DNA from: Alphaproteobacteria bacterium
Lineage (GTDB): Bacteria; Pseudomonadota; Alphaproteobacteria; JACAEB01
Reading direction: 5' to 3'
DNA: 64,000 nucleotides
NCBI GenBank assembly: GCA_024236075.1
Contig: JACKLE010000001.1
Coordinates: forward strand, 124,001-188,000
Under the pieces are notes generated by a model. The model had not been told where the DNA came from and ran no database searches. It was given only the letters and a program-made list of their open reading frames with translations. Of this stretch, positions 18,136 to 26,898 are shown one piece after another (the stretch's first letter is position 1; each line of letters starts with the position of its first letter). The position numbers and the translations under genes are program-made.

Positions 18136-19295
18136 AGCGGTCCGCGCTCGAGCTCGCGCCACAGGGCGCGGAGGAAATCGACGCAGCTGTCGAGCTGCGC
18201 GATCTCCACATATTCGTCCGTCTTGTGCGCCTGGGCGATGTCGCCGGGTCCGCAGAGCACGGACGGAATGCCCGCCTCCTGAAACAGCCCGGCTTCCGCG
18301 GCGTAGGAAACCGACCCGGCGGCGTTCGTGCCGAGCAGCCGCTTGGCGAGCGCCTCGCCGTCGCTCTCCTCCATCGGCCGAAGGCCGGGCACGCGGTGGC
18401 CGCGCGCCGTGCCGATGCGCGCCTCGGGAAAGCGCCGGCGCAGCTCCGCCTCGCGCCGCGCCGCGGCGGCCTCGAAGCGGCGATAGATCTCGTTCTCGTC
18501 GGTGCCGGGCAGCGGGCGGTACTCCCAGCGGAACCGGCACTGGCGCGCGATGATGTTCGTCGCCGTGCCGCCCTCGATGCGTCCGACGTTGAGCGTGGTG
18601 TAGGGCGGCGTGAATCGCCCGTCCGGCACGGCGCGCGCGCGCATCTCCTCGGCGAGGGCACGCAGATCGCCAATGAGATCCATCGCGACCTCGATCGCCG
18701 AAAGTCCGGACTGCGTCTGGCTCGAATGGGCCTCGCGGCCCGTGACCTCGGTCTCGACCGCGACGATGCCCTTGTTCGCGTTGACGAGACTCATCGAGGT
18801 CGGCTCGCCGATGACCGCGAGGCGGATGGGCGGCATCGCCGCGGCGACATGCGCGACGAGGCTCGGCACGCCCATGCAGCCAACCTCCTCGTCATAGGAG
18901 AAGGCGAGGCGGAGCGGACGCGACAGATGATCCGTATGCAGATCGGGAAGCGCTGCCAGGATGCAGGCGAGGAAGCCCTTCATGTCCGCCGTGCCGCGTC
19001 CGTAGAGGCGCCCTTCCGCCTCGCGCAGGACGAATGGGTCGGAGGACCAGTCCTGGCCGTCGACCGGCACGACGTCGGTGTGGCCCGACAGGAGGATGCC
19101 GCCCGCGACCTCGGGGCCGAGGCTCGCCAGCAGGTTCGCCTTGGTGCCGTCCTCGTTCGGAAAGCGGAGGAAGCGAAAGCCGTATGGGGCGAGGCGCTCC
19201 TCCAGACGATCGAGAAGGGCGAGGTTCGAAAGCCGGCTCGTCGTGTCGAAGGCGACGAGCTCGGCAAGCGCCGAAACGGCGGGCCGATCCATCAT
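18132..19295 (-). CDS. argE: Acetylornithine deacetylase ArgE
   Basis: An M20-family zinc hydrolase releasing ornithine from N-acetylornithine. The 387-residue sequence has SGHTDVVPVDG (metal His/Asp), GRGTADMKG (bridging Asp), the catalytic Glu pair in SYDEEVGCMG, and GEPTSM. The dimerisation domain follows, with EAHSSQTQSGLSAIE, and GPGDIAQAHKTDEYVE closes the metal site. It faces the argD-argF cluster, completing a local arginine gene group on opposite strands. Confidence 0.93.
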   Translation of the reverse strand: MMDRPAVSALAELVAFDTTSRLSNLALLDRLEERLAPYGFRFLRFPNEDGTKANLLASLGPEVAGGILLSGHTDVVPVDGQDWSSDPFVLREAEGRLYGRGTADMKGFLACILAALPDLHTDHLSRPLRLAFSYDEEVGCMGVPSLVAHVAAAMPPIRLAVIGEPTSMSLVNANKGIVAVETEVTGREAHSSQTQSGLSAIEVAMDLIGDLRALAEEMRARAVPDGRFTPPYTTLNVGRIEGGTATNIIARQCRFRWEYRPLPGTDENEIYRRFEAAAARREAELRRRFPEARIGTARGHRVPGLRPMEESDGEALAKRLLGTNAAGSVSYAAEAGLFQEAGIPSVLCGPGDIAQAHKTDEYVEIAQLDSCVDFLRALWRELERGPL

Positions 19296-19312
19296 TGGCT
19301 CATGCTCGCACG

Positions 19313-20770
19313 TCAGTTCCGCCAGAACCAGGGATTGAGGAGGACGATCACGGTGAATAGCTCGAGGCGGCCGAGGAGCATGGCGGCCGTGAGGAGCCAG
19401 ATCGCGGCGTCGGGCAGCGGGGCGAAGGTGCCCGCGGGACCCACGACGGTGCCGAGCCCGGGGCCGACATTGGCAAGGCAGGTCGCCGTCGCCGAGATCG
19501 CCGTCGTCATGTCGAGGCCCATCAGCGTGAGCGCGATCGAGATCACGCCGAACGTCAGGATGAAGAAGAAGAAGAAGATGAAGACCGAGGCGACGACATC
19601 CTCCGAGATCGGCCGCCCCGCATAGCGCGCCGTGAAGACGCCGTGGGGATGGACGACACGGCGCATCTGAAGCCAGAGGCTCGCCGAGACGATATAGAGG
19701 CGATAGACCTTGAAGCCGCCGCTCGTCGAGCCCGCGCAGGCGCCCGAGAAGGTGATGAGGAAGACGACGCCCGCGACGAAGGCGCCCCAGGCGCCGTAGT
19801 CGTTCGCCGCGAAGCCGGTGGTCGTGACGATCGAGGTCACGTTGAAGAGCGAGAGGCGTATGGCGTCCGCGCTTCCCGCAAGCCCGCTTCCGGCCGTGAA
19901 GGCCGCCATGGCGACGGTCGCGACGGCGACGACCGCCAGGAAGACGCGCAGCTGCGGGTCGAGAAGCGCGAGGCGCAGCTTTCCCCGCGCGATCTGCACG
20001 AAGAGCAGCATCGGCAGGCCGCCCGCGAGCATGAAAGCGATGCTCGTGTACTGGAGCGCCGGCGAGAAATGGCCGAACGAGGAATCGTGCGTCGAGAAGC
20101 CGCCGGTGGAGATGGTGGACATGGCGTGGGCGGCCGCGTCGAAGGTCGACATGCCGCCCGCCTTGTAGGCGATGAAGCAGGCGAGGGTCAGGATGAGATA
20201 GGCGAGGCTCACGGCGAGCGCGAGCTCGGCGGCGCGAGGCACGGCCTTCTCCGACTTCTCCGAGGATTCGAGTCGGAAGAGCTGCATCCCGCCGATGCGC
20301 AGCATCGGCAGGACGGCAACCGCGACGACGATGATGCCGATCCCGCCGAGGAGCTGGAGCATGGCGCGCCAGAGGAGGATGCCCTCGGGCATGGCGTCGA
20401 GCCCCGTGATGACGGTCGAGCCCGTGGTGGTGAGGCCCGACATCGCCTCGAACACGGCGTCCGCGAAGCTGAGCCCGCTATCGGCGAAGACGAAGGGCAG
20501 CGCGGCGAAGACGGCGAGCACGATCCACGAGACGAACGTCAGGATGAAGCCCTGCTCGATCGACAGCGTGCCGCGATAGCCCAGCTCGGTCAGCAGGAGG
20601 CTCCCGCCCACGAAGAGGGTGATCGCGGCGGAGACGAGGAAGCCGCGCCATTCGAGATTGCCGAGCGCGAAATCCACCCAGGCCGGCACGAGCATGGTGA
20701 GCCCGAGCACGACGACGAAGATGCCGATGATGTGGAGGATCGGCCCGACTACGCGCACCCGGCGCACCAC
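19313..20770 (-). CDS. trkH: Potassium uptake protein TrkH
   Basis: The channel subunit of the Trk potassium system. The 485-residue membrane protein shows the four pore loops of the family: GLTTTGSTVI, STISTGGFST, SIVTTTGFAAND and TCLANVGPG. It starts 17 bases upstream of argE in transcription order, so the two may share a transcript. No trkA lies in the window. Confidence 0.93.
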   Translation of the reverse strand: MVRRVRVVGPILHIIGIFVVVLGLTMLVPAWVDFALGNLEWRGFLVSAAITLFVGGSLLLTELGYRGTLSIEQGFILTFVSWIVLAVFAALPFVFADSGLSFADAVFEAMSGLTTTGSTVITGLDAMPEGILLWRAMLQLLGGIGIIVVAVAVLPMLRIGGMQLFRLESSEKSEKAVPRAAELALAVSLAYLILTLACFIAYKAGGMSTFDAAAHAMSTISTGGFSTHDSSFGHFSPALQYTSIAFMLAGGLPMLLFVQIARGKLRLALLDPQLRVFLAVVAVATVAMAAFTAGSGLAGSADAIRLSLFNVTSIVTTTGFAANDYGAWGAFVAGVVFLITFSGACAGSTSGGFKVYRLYIVSASLWLQMRRVVHPHGVFTARYAGRPISEDVVASVFIFFFFFILTFGVISIALTLMGLDMTTAISATATCLANVGPGLGTVVGPAGTFAPLPDAAIWLLTAAMLLGRLELFTVIVLLNPWFWRN

Positions 20771-20832
20771 TTGGCCAGCAAAGGGATTCGCATGCGAGTC
20801 TGCCGCGCGCCAGCGCCCCGTTCAAGGGCGCC

Positions 20833-21468
20833 TCACCCGTCCATGGAGCTCGTCGGATTGCCGATGATGGCCAGGAACTCGCGCCGCGTGCTCGCATCCT
20901 CGCGCAGCGCGCCCAGCATGGTGCTCGTCACCATGGTGACGCCCGCCTTGTGGACGCCGCGGGTCGTCATGCACTGGTGCTGGCCTTCGATGACCACGGC
21001 GACCCCGCGGGGCTCGAGCACGCTCTGAATGCAGCTCGCGATCTGCGCCGTCATCTTCTCCTGCACCTGGAGGCGCCGGGCATAGGCCTCCACCACGCGC
21101 GCGAGCTTGGAGATGCCGACGACCTTGTGGTCGGGCAGATAGCCGACATGGGCCTTGCCGATGATGGGCGCCAGATGGTGCTCGCAATGGGACTCGAAGC
21201 GGATGTCCTTCAGCACGATGAGCTCGTCATAGCCCTCGACCTCCTCGAAGGTGCGCTGAAGATAGCCGATGGGGTTCTCGCGGTAGCCCGCGAACCATTC
21301 CTCGAAGGCCCGCGCGACCCGCCCGGGCGTGTCGAGAAGCCCCTCGCGCGCGGGGTCGTCCCCGGCCCAGCGGATGAGGGTCGCGACGGCTTCCTCCGCC
21401 TCGGCCCGGCTGGGTCTGGCTTCGGCATTCGCCTTGCGCAGGGGCTTCACACGGTCGATTGCGCTCAT
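20833..21468 (-). CDS. folE: GTP cyclohydrolase I FolE
   Basis: First enzyme of tetrahydrofolate synthesis, making dihydroneopterin triphosphate from GTP. The 211-residue product has the family motifs SHCEHHLAPI (zinc Cys/His and catalytic His), VGISKLARVVEAYARRLQVQE and EGQHQCMTTRGV (second zinc Cys). The ATG at 21468 fits the usual length; the longer frame up to 21549 adds sequence without family features. Confidence 0.95.
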   Translation of the reverse strand: MSAIDRVKPLRKANAEARPSRAEAEEAVATLIRWAGDDPAREGLLDTPGRVARAFEEWFAGYRENPIGYLQRTFEEVEGYDELIVLKDIRFESHCEHHLAPIIGKAHVGYLPDHKVVGISKLARVVEAYARRLQVQEKMTAQIASCIQSVLEPRGVAVVIEGQHQCMTTRGVHKAGVTMVTSTMLGALREDASTRREFLAIIGNPTSSMDG

Positions 21469-21564
21469 CTGCGGGTCCGCTTCTAGCGTGGGCACTCTCT
21501 GCCAACGGGCTCGGACGGCAGATATTTGCGGCGCCGGTCGGTCCGGCAAGGCGCGCCTTCGGGT

Positions 21565-21582
21565 CGGGCTCGTTGGAGCCCG
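21565..21582 (-). terminator. Possible terminator after apaG
   Basis: CGGGCTC and GAGCCCG form a seven-base-pair hairpin with loop GTTG, 12 bases beyond the apaG stop. The T run lies on the plus-strand side only, so on the apaG transcript it is a hairpin preceded by A residues. It may be a weak terminator or an RNA 3' end. Confidence 0.4.
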
Positions 21583-21594
21583 ATTTTAGCCCAT

Positions 21595-22005
21595 TCAGTG
21601 GAGATGTCGCGGCTCGTCGGGCCGATCGAGCGAAAATGCCGGAATCGTGACGTCGAAGACCTCGCCGGACGGTGTCTGCATGCCGTAGCGGCCTTCCATG
21701 AAGCCGGACGCGGTGCCGAGCGGCGTTCCGCTCGTGTATTCGAAGCGCTCGCCGGGCTTCAGGACGGGCTGCTCGCCGACCACGCCCATGCCGCGCACCT
21801 CCTGCACCTTGCCGGTCGCGTCCGTGATGCGCCAATAGCGCGTGCGAAGCTGCACCACGTCCGCCCCGGCGTTCTCGATCGCGACGTGATAGGCCCAGAC
21901 GTAGCGCCCTTCCTCGGGCGCCGACTGGTCGTCGAGGTAGACGGGCTCGACCCGCACGCGAATGCCGCGGGTCTTCGCCTCGTAGCGGTAGGCACGTTCG
22001 GACAT
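21595..22005 (-). CDS. apaG: ApaG domain protein
   Basis: The 136-residue product covers a whole ApaG domain, a small fibronectin-like beta sandwich. Typical segments are RVEPVYLDDQSAPEEGRYVWAYHV, LRTRYWRITDATGKVQEVRGMGVVGEQPVLKPG and YTSGTPLGTASGFMEGRYGM. The biochemical role is unsettled; older work linked it to Co/Mg efflux, and the fold suggests protein-protein contact. It starts one base after the metZ stop, so the two are one operon. Confidence 0.93.
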   Translation of the reverse strand: MSERAYRYEAKTRGIRVRVEPVYLDDQSAPEEGRYVWAYHVAIENAGADVVQLRTRYWRITDATGKVQEVRGMGVVGEQPVLKPGERFEYTSGTPLGTASGFMEGRYGMQTPSGEVFDVTIPAFSLDRPDEPRHLH

Positions 22006-22006
22006 C

Positions 22007-23209
22007 TCAGCCGAGCCTCCGGAGCGCCTGCGCGAGGTCGTCCTTGAGGTCCTCGACGTCCTCGAGCCCGACGGAGAGGCGCACCATGGCGTCGGAGATG
22101 CCGAGCTCGGCGCGAGCCTCCGGCGAAAGGCGCTGATGGGTCGTCGTCGCGGGATGGGTGATAAGGCTCTTCGCGTCGCCGAGATTGTTCGAGATGTCGA
22201 TGAGCCCGAGCCCGTTGAGGAGGCGGAAGGCCCCTGCCTTGCCGCCCTTCACCTCGAAGGTGACGACCGAGCCCCCCGCCGACATCTGCGCCATGGCGAG
22301 GTCGTGCTGCGGGTGGTCGCGCCGGCCCGGATAGAGGACACGCGTCACGCTCTCGTGCTCGGCGAGGAAGTCGGCGACGGTGGCCGCGGACCGGCAATGG
22401 GCGTCGACGCGTAAGGGAAGCGTCTCGAGCGCCTTGAGCAGCACCCAGGCGTTGAACGGGCTCAGGGTCGGGCCGGTGTTGCGCAGGAAGGGCTTCAGCT
22501 CCTCGAGGACGAAGGCCTCGTCCCCGAGGATCACGCCGCCGAGGCAGCGGCCCTGGCCGTCTATGTGCTTGGTCGCCGAATAGACGACGATGTCCGCCCC
22601 GAGCTCGCCGGGATGCTGCAGCAGCGGCGTCGCGAAGACGTTGTCCACGACGAGCCGCGCGCCGGCCTCGTGGGCGATGGCCGCGACCGCGGCGATGTCC
22701 ACGATGTCAAGCGTCGGATTTGCCGGACTTTCGAGGAAGACCGCGCGCGTCGCGGGTCGCATGGCCTTGCGGAAGGCGTCCGTGTCGCGCCCGTCGACGA
22801 GGGTCGAGGGAATGCCGTAGCGCGGCAGAAGATCCTCGACGATGTAGCGGCACGAGCCGAAGAGCGCCTTCGAGGCGACGACGTGATCGCCCGCCCTGAG
22901 CTGGCACATCAGCGCGGCGGTGACGGCGGCCATGCCCGAGGCGGTGGCGCGGGCGAGGGGCTTGCCTTCGAGGAGCGCCATGCGCCGCTCGAACATGTCG
23001 ACGGTCGGGTTCTCGAAGCGGGAATAGGTGAAGCCCTGATTCTCGCCCTTGAAGCGGGCCTCGGCCTCCTCGGCGCTCTGATAGACATAGCCCGAGGTGG
23101 CGATGATCGCCTCGCTCGTCTCGCGGAACCCGGTGCGGCTCGTCCCGCCGCGCACGAGGCGCGTCTGCGGCCGCCAGAATTTCGCTTGTCCTTTGGAATC
23201 GTCGGTCAA
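22007..23209 (-). CDS. metZ: O-succinylhomoserine sulfhydrylase MetZ
   Basis: A PLP enzyme of the Cys/Met metabolism family that makes homocysteine directly from O-succinylhomoserine and sulfide. The product has ENPTVDMFERRMALLEG, SGMAAVTAALMCQL, the aspartate region VVDNVFATP and the PLP lysine in SATKHIDGQGR. The chosen start is a TTG with GAGGAGG five bases before it, giving 400 residues, the family norm. The longer frame to 23449 would run through the riboswitch. The SAM-II aptamer upstream indicates repression by S-adenosylmethionine. Confidence 0.94.
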   Translation of the reverse strand: MTDDSKGQAKFWRPQTRLVRGGTSRTGFRETSEAIIATSGYVYQSAEEAEARFKGENQGFTYSRFENPTVDMFERRMALLEGKPLARATASGMAAVTAALMCQLRAGDHVVASKALFGSCRYIVEDLLPRYGIPSTLVDGRDTDAFRKAMRPATRAVFLESPANPTLDIVDIAAVAAIAHEAGARLVVDNVFATPLLQHPGELGADIVVYSATKHIDGQGRCLGGVILGDEAFVLEELKPFLRNTGPTLSPFNAWVLLKALETLPLRVDAHCRSAATVADFLAEHESVTRVLYPGRRDHPQHDLAMAQMSAGGSVVTFEVKGGKAGAFRLLNGLGLIDISNNLGDAKSLITHPATTTHQRLSPEARAELGISDAMVRLSVGLEDVEDLKDDLAQALRRLG

Positions 23210-23271
23210 CTTGGCCTCCTCGTCAGGAAAGCCGGCCGAACGTTCGGGGTACTCGGCCTCGTGACCGTCCC

Positions 23272-23346
23272 GACCTTTTAGCGGCGCTTTCGAGCATCTC
23301 GCTCGTCCCCGCGGCCCGCAAGCCGGCCGGCCCAAATCACCGCGAG
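23272..23346 (-). promoter_or_regulatory. SAM-II riboswitch upstream of metZ
   Basis: Read on the minus strand this leader has CGCGGTGATTTGG, then GGCTTGCGGG, then CCGCG closing the P1 stem with CGCGG, and finally CGCTAAAAGG. These are the conserved blocks of the alphaproteobacterial SAM-II (metA) aptamer, and metZ is a classical target. Between P1 and CGCTAAAAGG, where many aptamers have an A-rich linker, there is an extra hairpin (CGAGC, loop GAGAT, GCTCG). The aptamer ends about 63 bases before the TTG start. Confidence 0.85.
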
Positions 23347-23460
23347 GATGCGCTTCACTAGTGCCTGCCAGGAAGGCGGTCAAGGCCCGCCCATTTGTCC
23401 GGCGCGCCGGAATCGACCACACTCGGGCCCCTTCAGGGGCTAGGGGCAATTGGAGAGGCG

Positions 23461-24531
23461 ATGGCCGCCGCAGGCATTCTTCCCTATCAGGAGCTCAAGG
23501 AGGCCGCCGAGGGCGGTGCCGTCACATCGCCCGCGCCCGTGACCGAGGAGCAGGTCCAGCCCGCGAGCCTCGACCTGCGCCTCGGGCGGCGGGCCTACCG
23601 CCTGAGGGCGAGCTTCCTGCCCGGCCCCAACGCGACGGTCCTCGACCGCCTGCCCGAATTCATCATGCACACGATCGAGCTGACGCCCGGCGCGGTCCTC
23701 GAGACCGGATGCGTCTATCTCGTGCCGCTGATGGAGTGCCTCGCGCTGCCGGCCGGAATCTCCGGATTTGCCAACCCGAAGAGCTCAACCGGGCGCCTCG
23801 ACGTCTTCACGCGCCTCATCACGGATCATTCGTCCGGCTTCGACCGGGTTTGCGACGGCTATCGCGGCCCGCTCTTCGCGGAGATCTGCCCGCAGACCTT
23901 CTCGATCCTGGTGCGGGAGGGATCGAGCCTCAGCCAGCTTCGCCTGCGCCGCGGCGTGGCGCATGTCGAGGATGCGGAGCTGTCGCGCCTCCAGGCCCGC
24001 GAGGGCATCGTCGACTGCGCGGGCGACATCGACCAGGGGCTCGCGCTGACCGTCGACCTCGTGGGCGAGGGGGCCATGCTGGGCTTCCGCGCCAAGCGCC
24101 ATTCGGGCGTCGTCGACGTCGACCGCATCGCGGCCTACGACCCGGTGGATTTCTGGGAGCCGATCCCGGCGGGCCGGCGCGGGCCGCTGATCCTCGATCC
24201 GGACGAGTTCTACATCCTCGCCTCGAAGGAGCGCGTGCGCATTCCGGCGAGCCATGCGGCGGAGATGGTCCCATTCAACCCGCTGGTCGGCGAGTTTCGC
24301 GTCCACTATGCCGGCTTTCTCGATCCCGGCTTCGGCTACGGGCCGAGCGGGGCCTCGCGCATCGTGCTCGAAGTGCGCAGCCACGAGGTGCCCTTCGCGC
24401 TGGAGCACGGGCAGGTCGTCGGCCGCCTTCAGTTCGAGCGCATGGCCGCCGCGCCGACCCGGCTCTACGGCCGGGACATCCGCTCGCACTACGAAGGCCA
24501 GAGCCTCAAGCTCTCCAAGCATTTCCGCTGA
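23461..24531 (+). CDS. dcd: 2'-Deoxycytidine 5'-triphosphate deaminase, long double-domain form
   Basis: Converts dCTP to dUTP for dTMP supply. The 356-residue protein is about twice the length of E. coli Dcd and looks like two dUTPase-fold halves. The first has NPKSSTGRLDVFTRLI, the conserved nucleotide-binding stretch; the second has EMVPFNPLVGEFRVHYAGFLDPGFGYG. This long form is widespread in alphaproteobacteria. The ATG at 23461 has GGAGAGG upstream; an upstream in-frame start at 23395 is less likely. It is divergent from metZ. Confidence 0.9.
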   Translation: MAAAGILPYQELKEAAEGGAVTSPAPVTEEQVQPASLDLRLGRRAYRLRASFLPGPNATVLDRLPEFIMHTIELTPGAVLETGCVYLVPLMECLALPAGISGFANPKSSTGRLDVFTRLITDHSSGFDRVCDGYRGPLFAEICPQTFSILVREGSSLSQLRLRRGVAHVEDAELSRLQAREGIVDCAGDIDQGLALTVDLVGEGAMLGFRAKRHSGVVDVDRIAAYDPVDFWEPIPAGRRGPLILDPDEFYILASKERVRIPASHAAEMVPFNPLVGEFRVHYAGFLDPGFGYGPSGASRIVLEVRSHEVPFALEHGQVVGRLQFERMAAAPTRLYGRDIRSHYEGQSLKLSKHFR

Positions 24532-24715
24532 AGCCGCGAAAGCGTCCCGGAACGGCACAGCGCTGCGCGCCGAAGCGGCACGAAGCGCCCCGCCGGCACA
24601 GCGCGCGCGCCTCGATGGCCCCGAAACCGGCTGGCACGTCCTTCGCTATGGAAGCGCGTGAGCCGTGGCCCGCATGAGCTTCGGCAAAGCAAACGATGAA
24701 ACGGGGTGCCTCCAC

Positions 24716-25390
24716 ATGAAGACCATTCAAGCACTTCTCGCCGGCGTCGCGATCGCCGCGCTCGCCGCGACGGCGGCCACCGCGACCGACAAGCACGATC
24801 AACATAAGAAGGCGCCGGAGCATTCCGACGTCCTCAATGGCCAGGTGAACATGAGCTCGGTCATCTCCGACCTCAAGCTCGACGTCTACGACGTCGACGG
24901 CGACGTGGTCGGAACGTCCGTCGCGATGGGCAATTCGGCCTCGGTCGCGACGCTCAACAACACCAATGTAACGAACACGCAGATCGCCAATCGCGGCAAC
25001 ATCGTCGCGGTGCTCGACGCCGAGATCGAGAAGGTGGACGGGGACGTGTTCCTCACCTCCGCGGCGAGCTGCAATCAGCTCGCGGTCGGCACCGATCCCG
25101 ACAAGACGAGCGTCAAGAACGATCAGCGCTGCGGCTTCGATCCGCGCGTCGAGCTCAACGGCAAGATCGCGAATGTCGGCGGCGACGTCGTCGCGACGGG
25201 CGCGGCCTTCGGCAACAGCGCCACGGTCGACGCGATCACGCGCGAGCTCTCCGTCAACAACACGCAGCGCAACGAAGCGCCGATCGGCGCCGATGTCGAC
25301 CTCACCGTCCGCCGCGTCGGCGGCTCGGTGACGGCGACGGCCGCCGCCGTCGGCAACTCGCTCGCGGTGACCCACACGCCCGCGCCGTAA
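24716..25390 (+). CDS. Secreted protein with four GNS-type repeats, unknown function
   Basis: The 224-residue product has a signal peptide (MKTIQALLAGVAIAALAATAATA). Four imperfect repeats follow, each of the form V-x-G-D/S-V-x-x-T-x-x-A-x-G/C-N-S/Q-x-x-V: DGDVVGTSVAMGNSASV, DGDVFLTSAASCNQLAV, GGDVVATGAAFGNSATV and GGSVTATAAAVGNSLAV. Between them are Asn-rich links such as NNTNVTNTQIANRGNI. This spacing suggests a beta-helix or curlin/adhesin-like fibre subunit, but I cannot assign a family. Two Cys sit in the second repeat region. A strong terminator follows. Confidence 0.75.
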   Translation: MKTIQALLAGVAIAALAATAATATDKHDQHKKAPEHSDVLNGQVNMSSVISDLKLDVYDVDGDVVGTSVAMGNSASVATLNNTNVTNTQIANRGNIVAVLDAEIEKVDGDVFLTSAASCNQLAVGTDPDKTSVKNDQRCGFDPRVELNGKIANVGGDVVATGAAFGNSATVDAITRELSVNNTQRNEAPIGADVDLTVRRVGGSVTATAAAVGNSLAVTHTPAP

Positions 25391-25413
25391 ACCCTCTTCA
25401 CCCTCGTCCGACG

Positions 25414-25445
25414 AAAAGGGGGGAGCCCGAGGCTCCCCCCTTTTT
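25414..25445. terminator. Bidirectional intrinsic terminator
   Basis: A perfect 14-base-pair inverted repeat (AAAAGGGGGGAGCC and GGCTCCCCCCTTTT, loop CGA) lies between the repeat-protein gene and the convergent methyltransferase gene. With A and T runs on both sides it can stop transcription from either strand. Confidence 0.92.
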
Positions 25446-25460
25446 GGTTCGATCACCCGT

Positions 25461-26192
25461 TCAGGTCGCGACGACGAGCCGGTAGCCGAGGTCGCAGGCC
25501 TCGCGCTTCACGAGGTCGGCGTGCGCCCGCGCCCATGCGCCCGTCTCCAGATCGCGCGCGAGGCTTTCAAGACCTCTCGACACGTCTCCCAGGAGGCGGA
25601 ACGACGACATGGCTGTGCGCACCTTTGGATCGAGATAGGCCGCTGGCCGGCGCCAATAGGCGCACAGGAAGCCGTCGGTGCAGTCGTGCGGAATGAGGAC
25701 CGGCGCGATGTCGACGGCGCCGAGCCAGCGCGCATAGTCCGCCATCCGCGGCATCTGCGCCTCGTCGAGCGCCACGAGCTCGGGAAGGTAGTCCGCAAGC
25801 CAGAAGCCCCGGAAGGACGGGTCGTAGGTGAGGAGGACGACGGGCCCCCGCGTGACGCGGCGCATCTCCTCGAGGCCTTTCTTCTTGTCGGTCCAATGAT
25901 GAACGGTGAGGATTGCCATCGCCGCATCGAACGAGCGATCCGCGAAGGGCAACTCCTCCGCATGCCCTCGAACGAGCCGCGCCGGCGAGGCCGGGCGTTG
26001 GCGGATCATTTCGGCAGAGGGCTCGAGCGCCGTCACGCTCCGGTCGGCGGGCTCGTAGGAGCCGGTGCCGGCGCCGACATTGAGGATGGTCTTGGCCGGC
26101 CCGAGAGCCCGTTCGACTACCGCCGCGATCCGCCAGTCGGGCTTCCTCAGGCGCGAGTAGTCGACGCCGATCGTGTCGTAGAGCGCGCTCAT
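25461..26192 (-). CDS. Class I SAM-dependent methyltransferase
   Basis: The 243-residue product has the SAM-binding motif ILNVGAGTGSYE (residues 36-47), an acidic loop ALEPSAEM, and LPFADRSFDAAMAILTVHHW, the Methyltransf_11 pattern. The C-terminal half (DYARWLGAVDIAPVLIPHDC, FLCAYWRRP) fits small-molecule methyltransferases. Substrate is unknown. The ATG at 26192 overlaps the start of the divergent AraC-like frame. Confidence 0.85.
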   Translation of the reverse strand: MSALYDTIGVDYSRLRKPDWRIAAVVERALGPAKTILNVGAGTGSYEPADRSVTALEPSAEMIRQRPASPARLVRGHAEELPFADRSFDAAMAILTVHHWTDKKKGLEEMRRVTRGPVVLLTYDPSFRGFWLADYLPELVALDEAQMPRMADYARWLGAVDIAPVLIPHDCTDGFLCAYWRRPAAYLDPKVRTAMSSFRLLGDVSRGLESLARDLETGAWARAHADLVKREACDLGYRLVVAT

Positions 26193-26685
26193 GGCGACGC
26201 GTAGCACACGGCGCTCGAGTTGTCAGGGGGAGGCCTCGATACGGCCGGCTCAGCGCGCGGCGTGCAGCGTGGCCATCGCGCCCAGGGCGAAGAAGGCGCA
26301 GCTTCCCCCGGGCAGCACCGGGTGGCTCGCGGGCCTCAAGGATCCGGCGGTCGGGCACGCGCTCTCGCTCATGCATGCGCGGCTCAACGAGGACTGGACG
26401 ACCGAGGGCTTGGCCGAGCGCGTGAACCTGTCGCGGTCCGCCTTCGCCGAGCGCTTTTCCGAAATCGTGGGCGTGCCGCCGATGCGCTATCTCCTCAACT
26501 GGCGCATGGCGGTCGCGTCGCATCGGCTGCGCGAATCCCGCCTCGCGATTTCCCAGATCGCCTTCGAGGTCGGCTATGAGTCGGAGGCTGCCTTCACGCG
26601 CGCGTTTCGTCGGGAGTTCGGCGTGCCGCCTGCCGCCTGGCGGAAAGCCGGCGCGGCCGGGCAGGCCGGCAACGGGGCGGTTTGA
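26191..26685 (+). CDS. AraC-family regulator reduced to its DNA-binding domain (possible remnant)
   Basis: From about 26308 the frame encodes the C-terminal end of an AraC regulator of the cupin-type group. It begins with the linker GWLAGLKDPAVGHALSLMH, then both helix-turn-helix motifs (WTTEGLAERVNLSRSAFAERF and ISQIAFEVGYESEAAFTRAFRREFG). Family members have about 300 residues with an N-terminal sensor domain. Here the sensor domain is missing and the first 40 codons look non-coding. It may be a decayed gene or a minimal regulator. The true start is uncertain. Confidence 0.6.
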   Translation: MATRSTRRSSCQGEASIRPAQRAACSVAIAPRAKKAQLPPGSTGWLAGLKDPAVGHALSLMHARLNEDWTTEGLAERVNLSRSAFAERFSEIVGVPPMRYLLNWRMAVASHRLRESRLAISQIAFEVGYESEAAFTRAFRREFGVPPAAWRKAGAAGQAGNGAV

Positions 26686-26797
26686 CCGTAAGCGGCCCAG
26701 CGGCCCCCGGCCCGAAAGGCACGACGAACGCGGCCCGCTCTTGCAGAATTGCGGGCCTGCCCCTAGGAATCCGACGCGTGCCGCCTTCGGCGCGCTC

Positions 26798-26872
26798 GCG
26801 GGTGTAGCTCAGTGGTAGAGCTTCAGCTTCCCAAGCTGAGAGTCGTGGGTTCGATCCCCATCACCCGCTCCA
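26798..26872 (+). tRNA. tRNA-Gly (anticodon CCC)
   Basis: A full cloverleaf can be folded. The acceptor stem pairs GCGGGTG with CACCCGC, the D stem is GCTC/GAGC, the anticodon stem is TCAGC/GCTGA with loop TTCCCAA (anticodon CCC at 26830-26832), and the T arm is GTGGG-TTCGATC-CCCAT. The CCA end is encoded (26870-26872). It reads GGG codons. Confidence 0.96.
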
Positions 26873-26898
26873 ATGCGCCGAACCTGGAGGATCGACCC

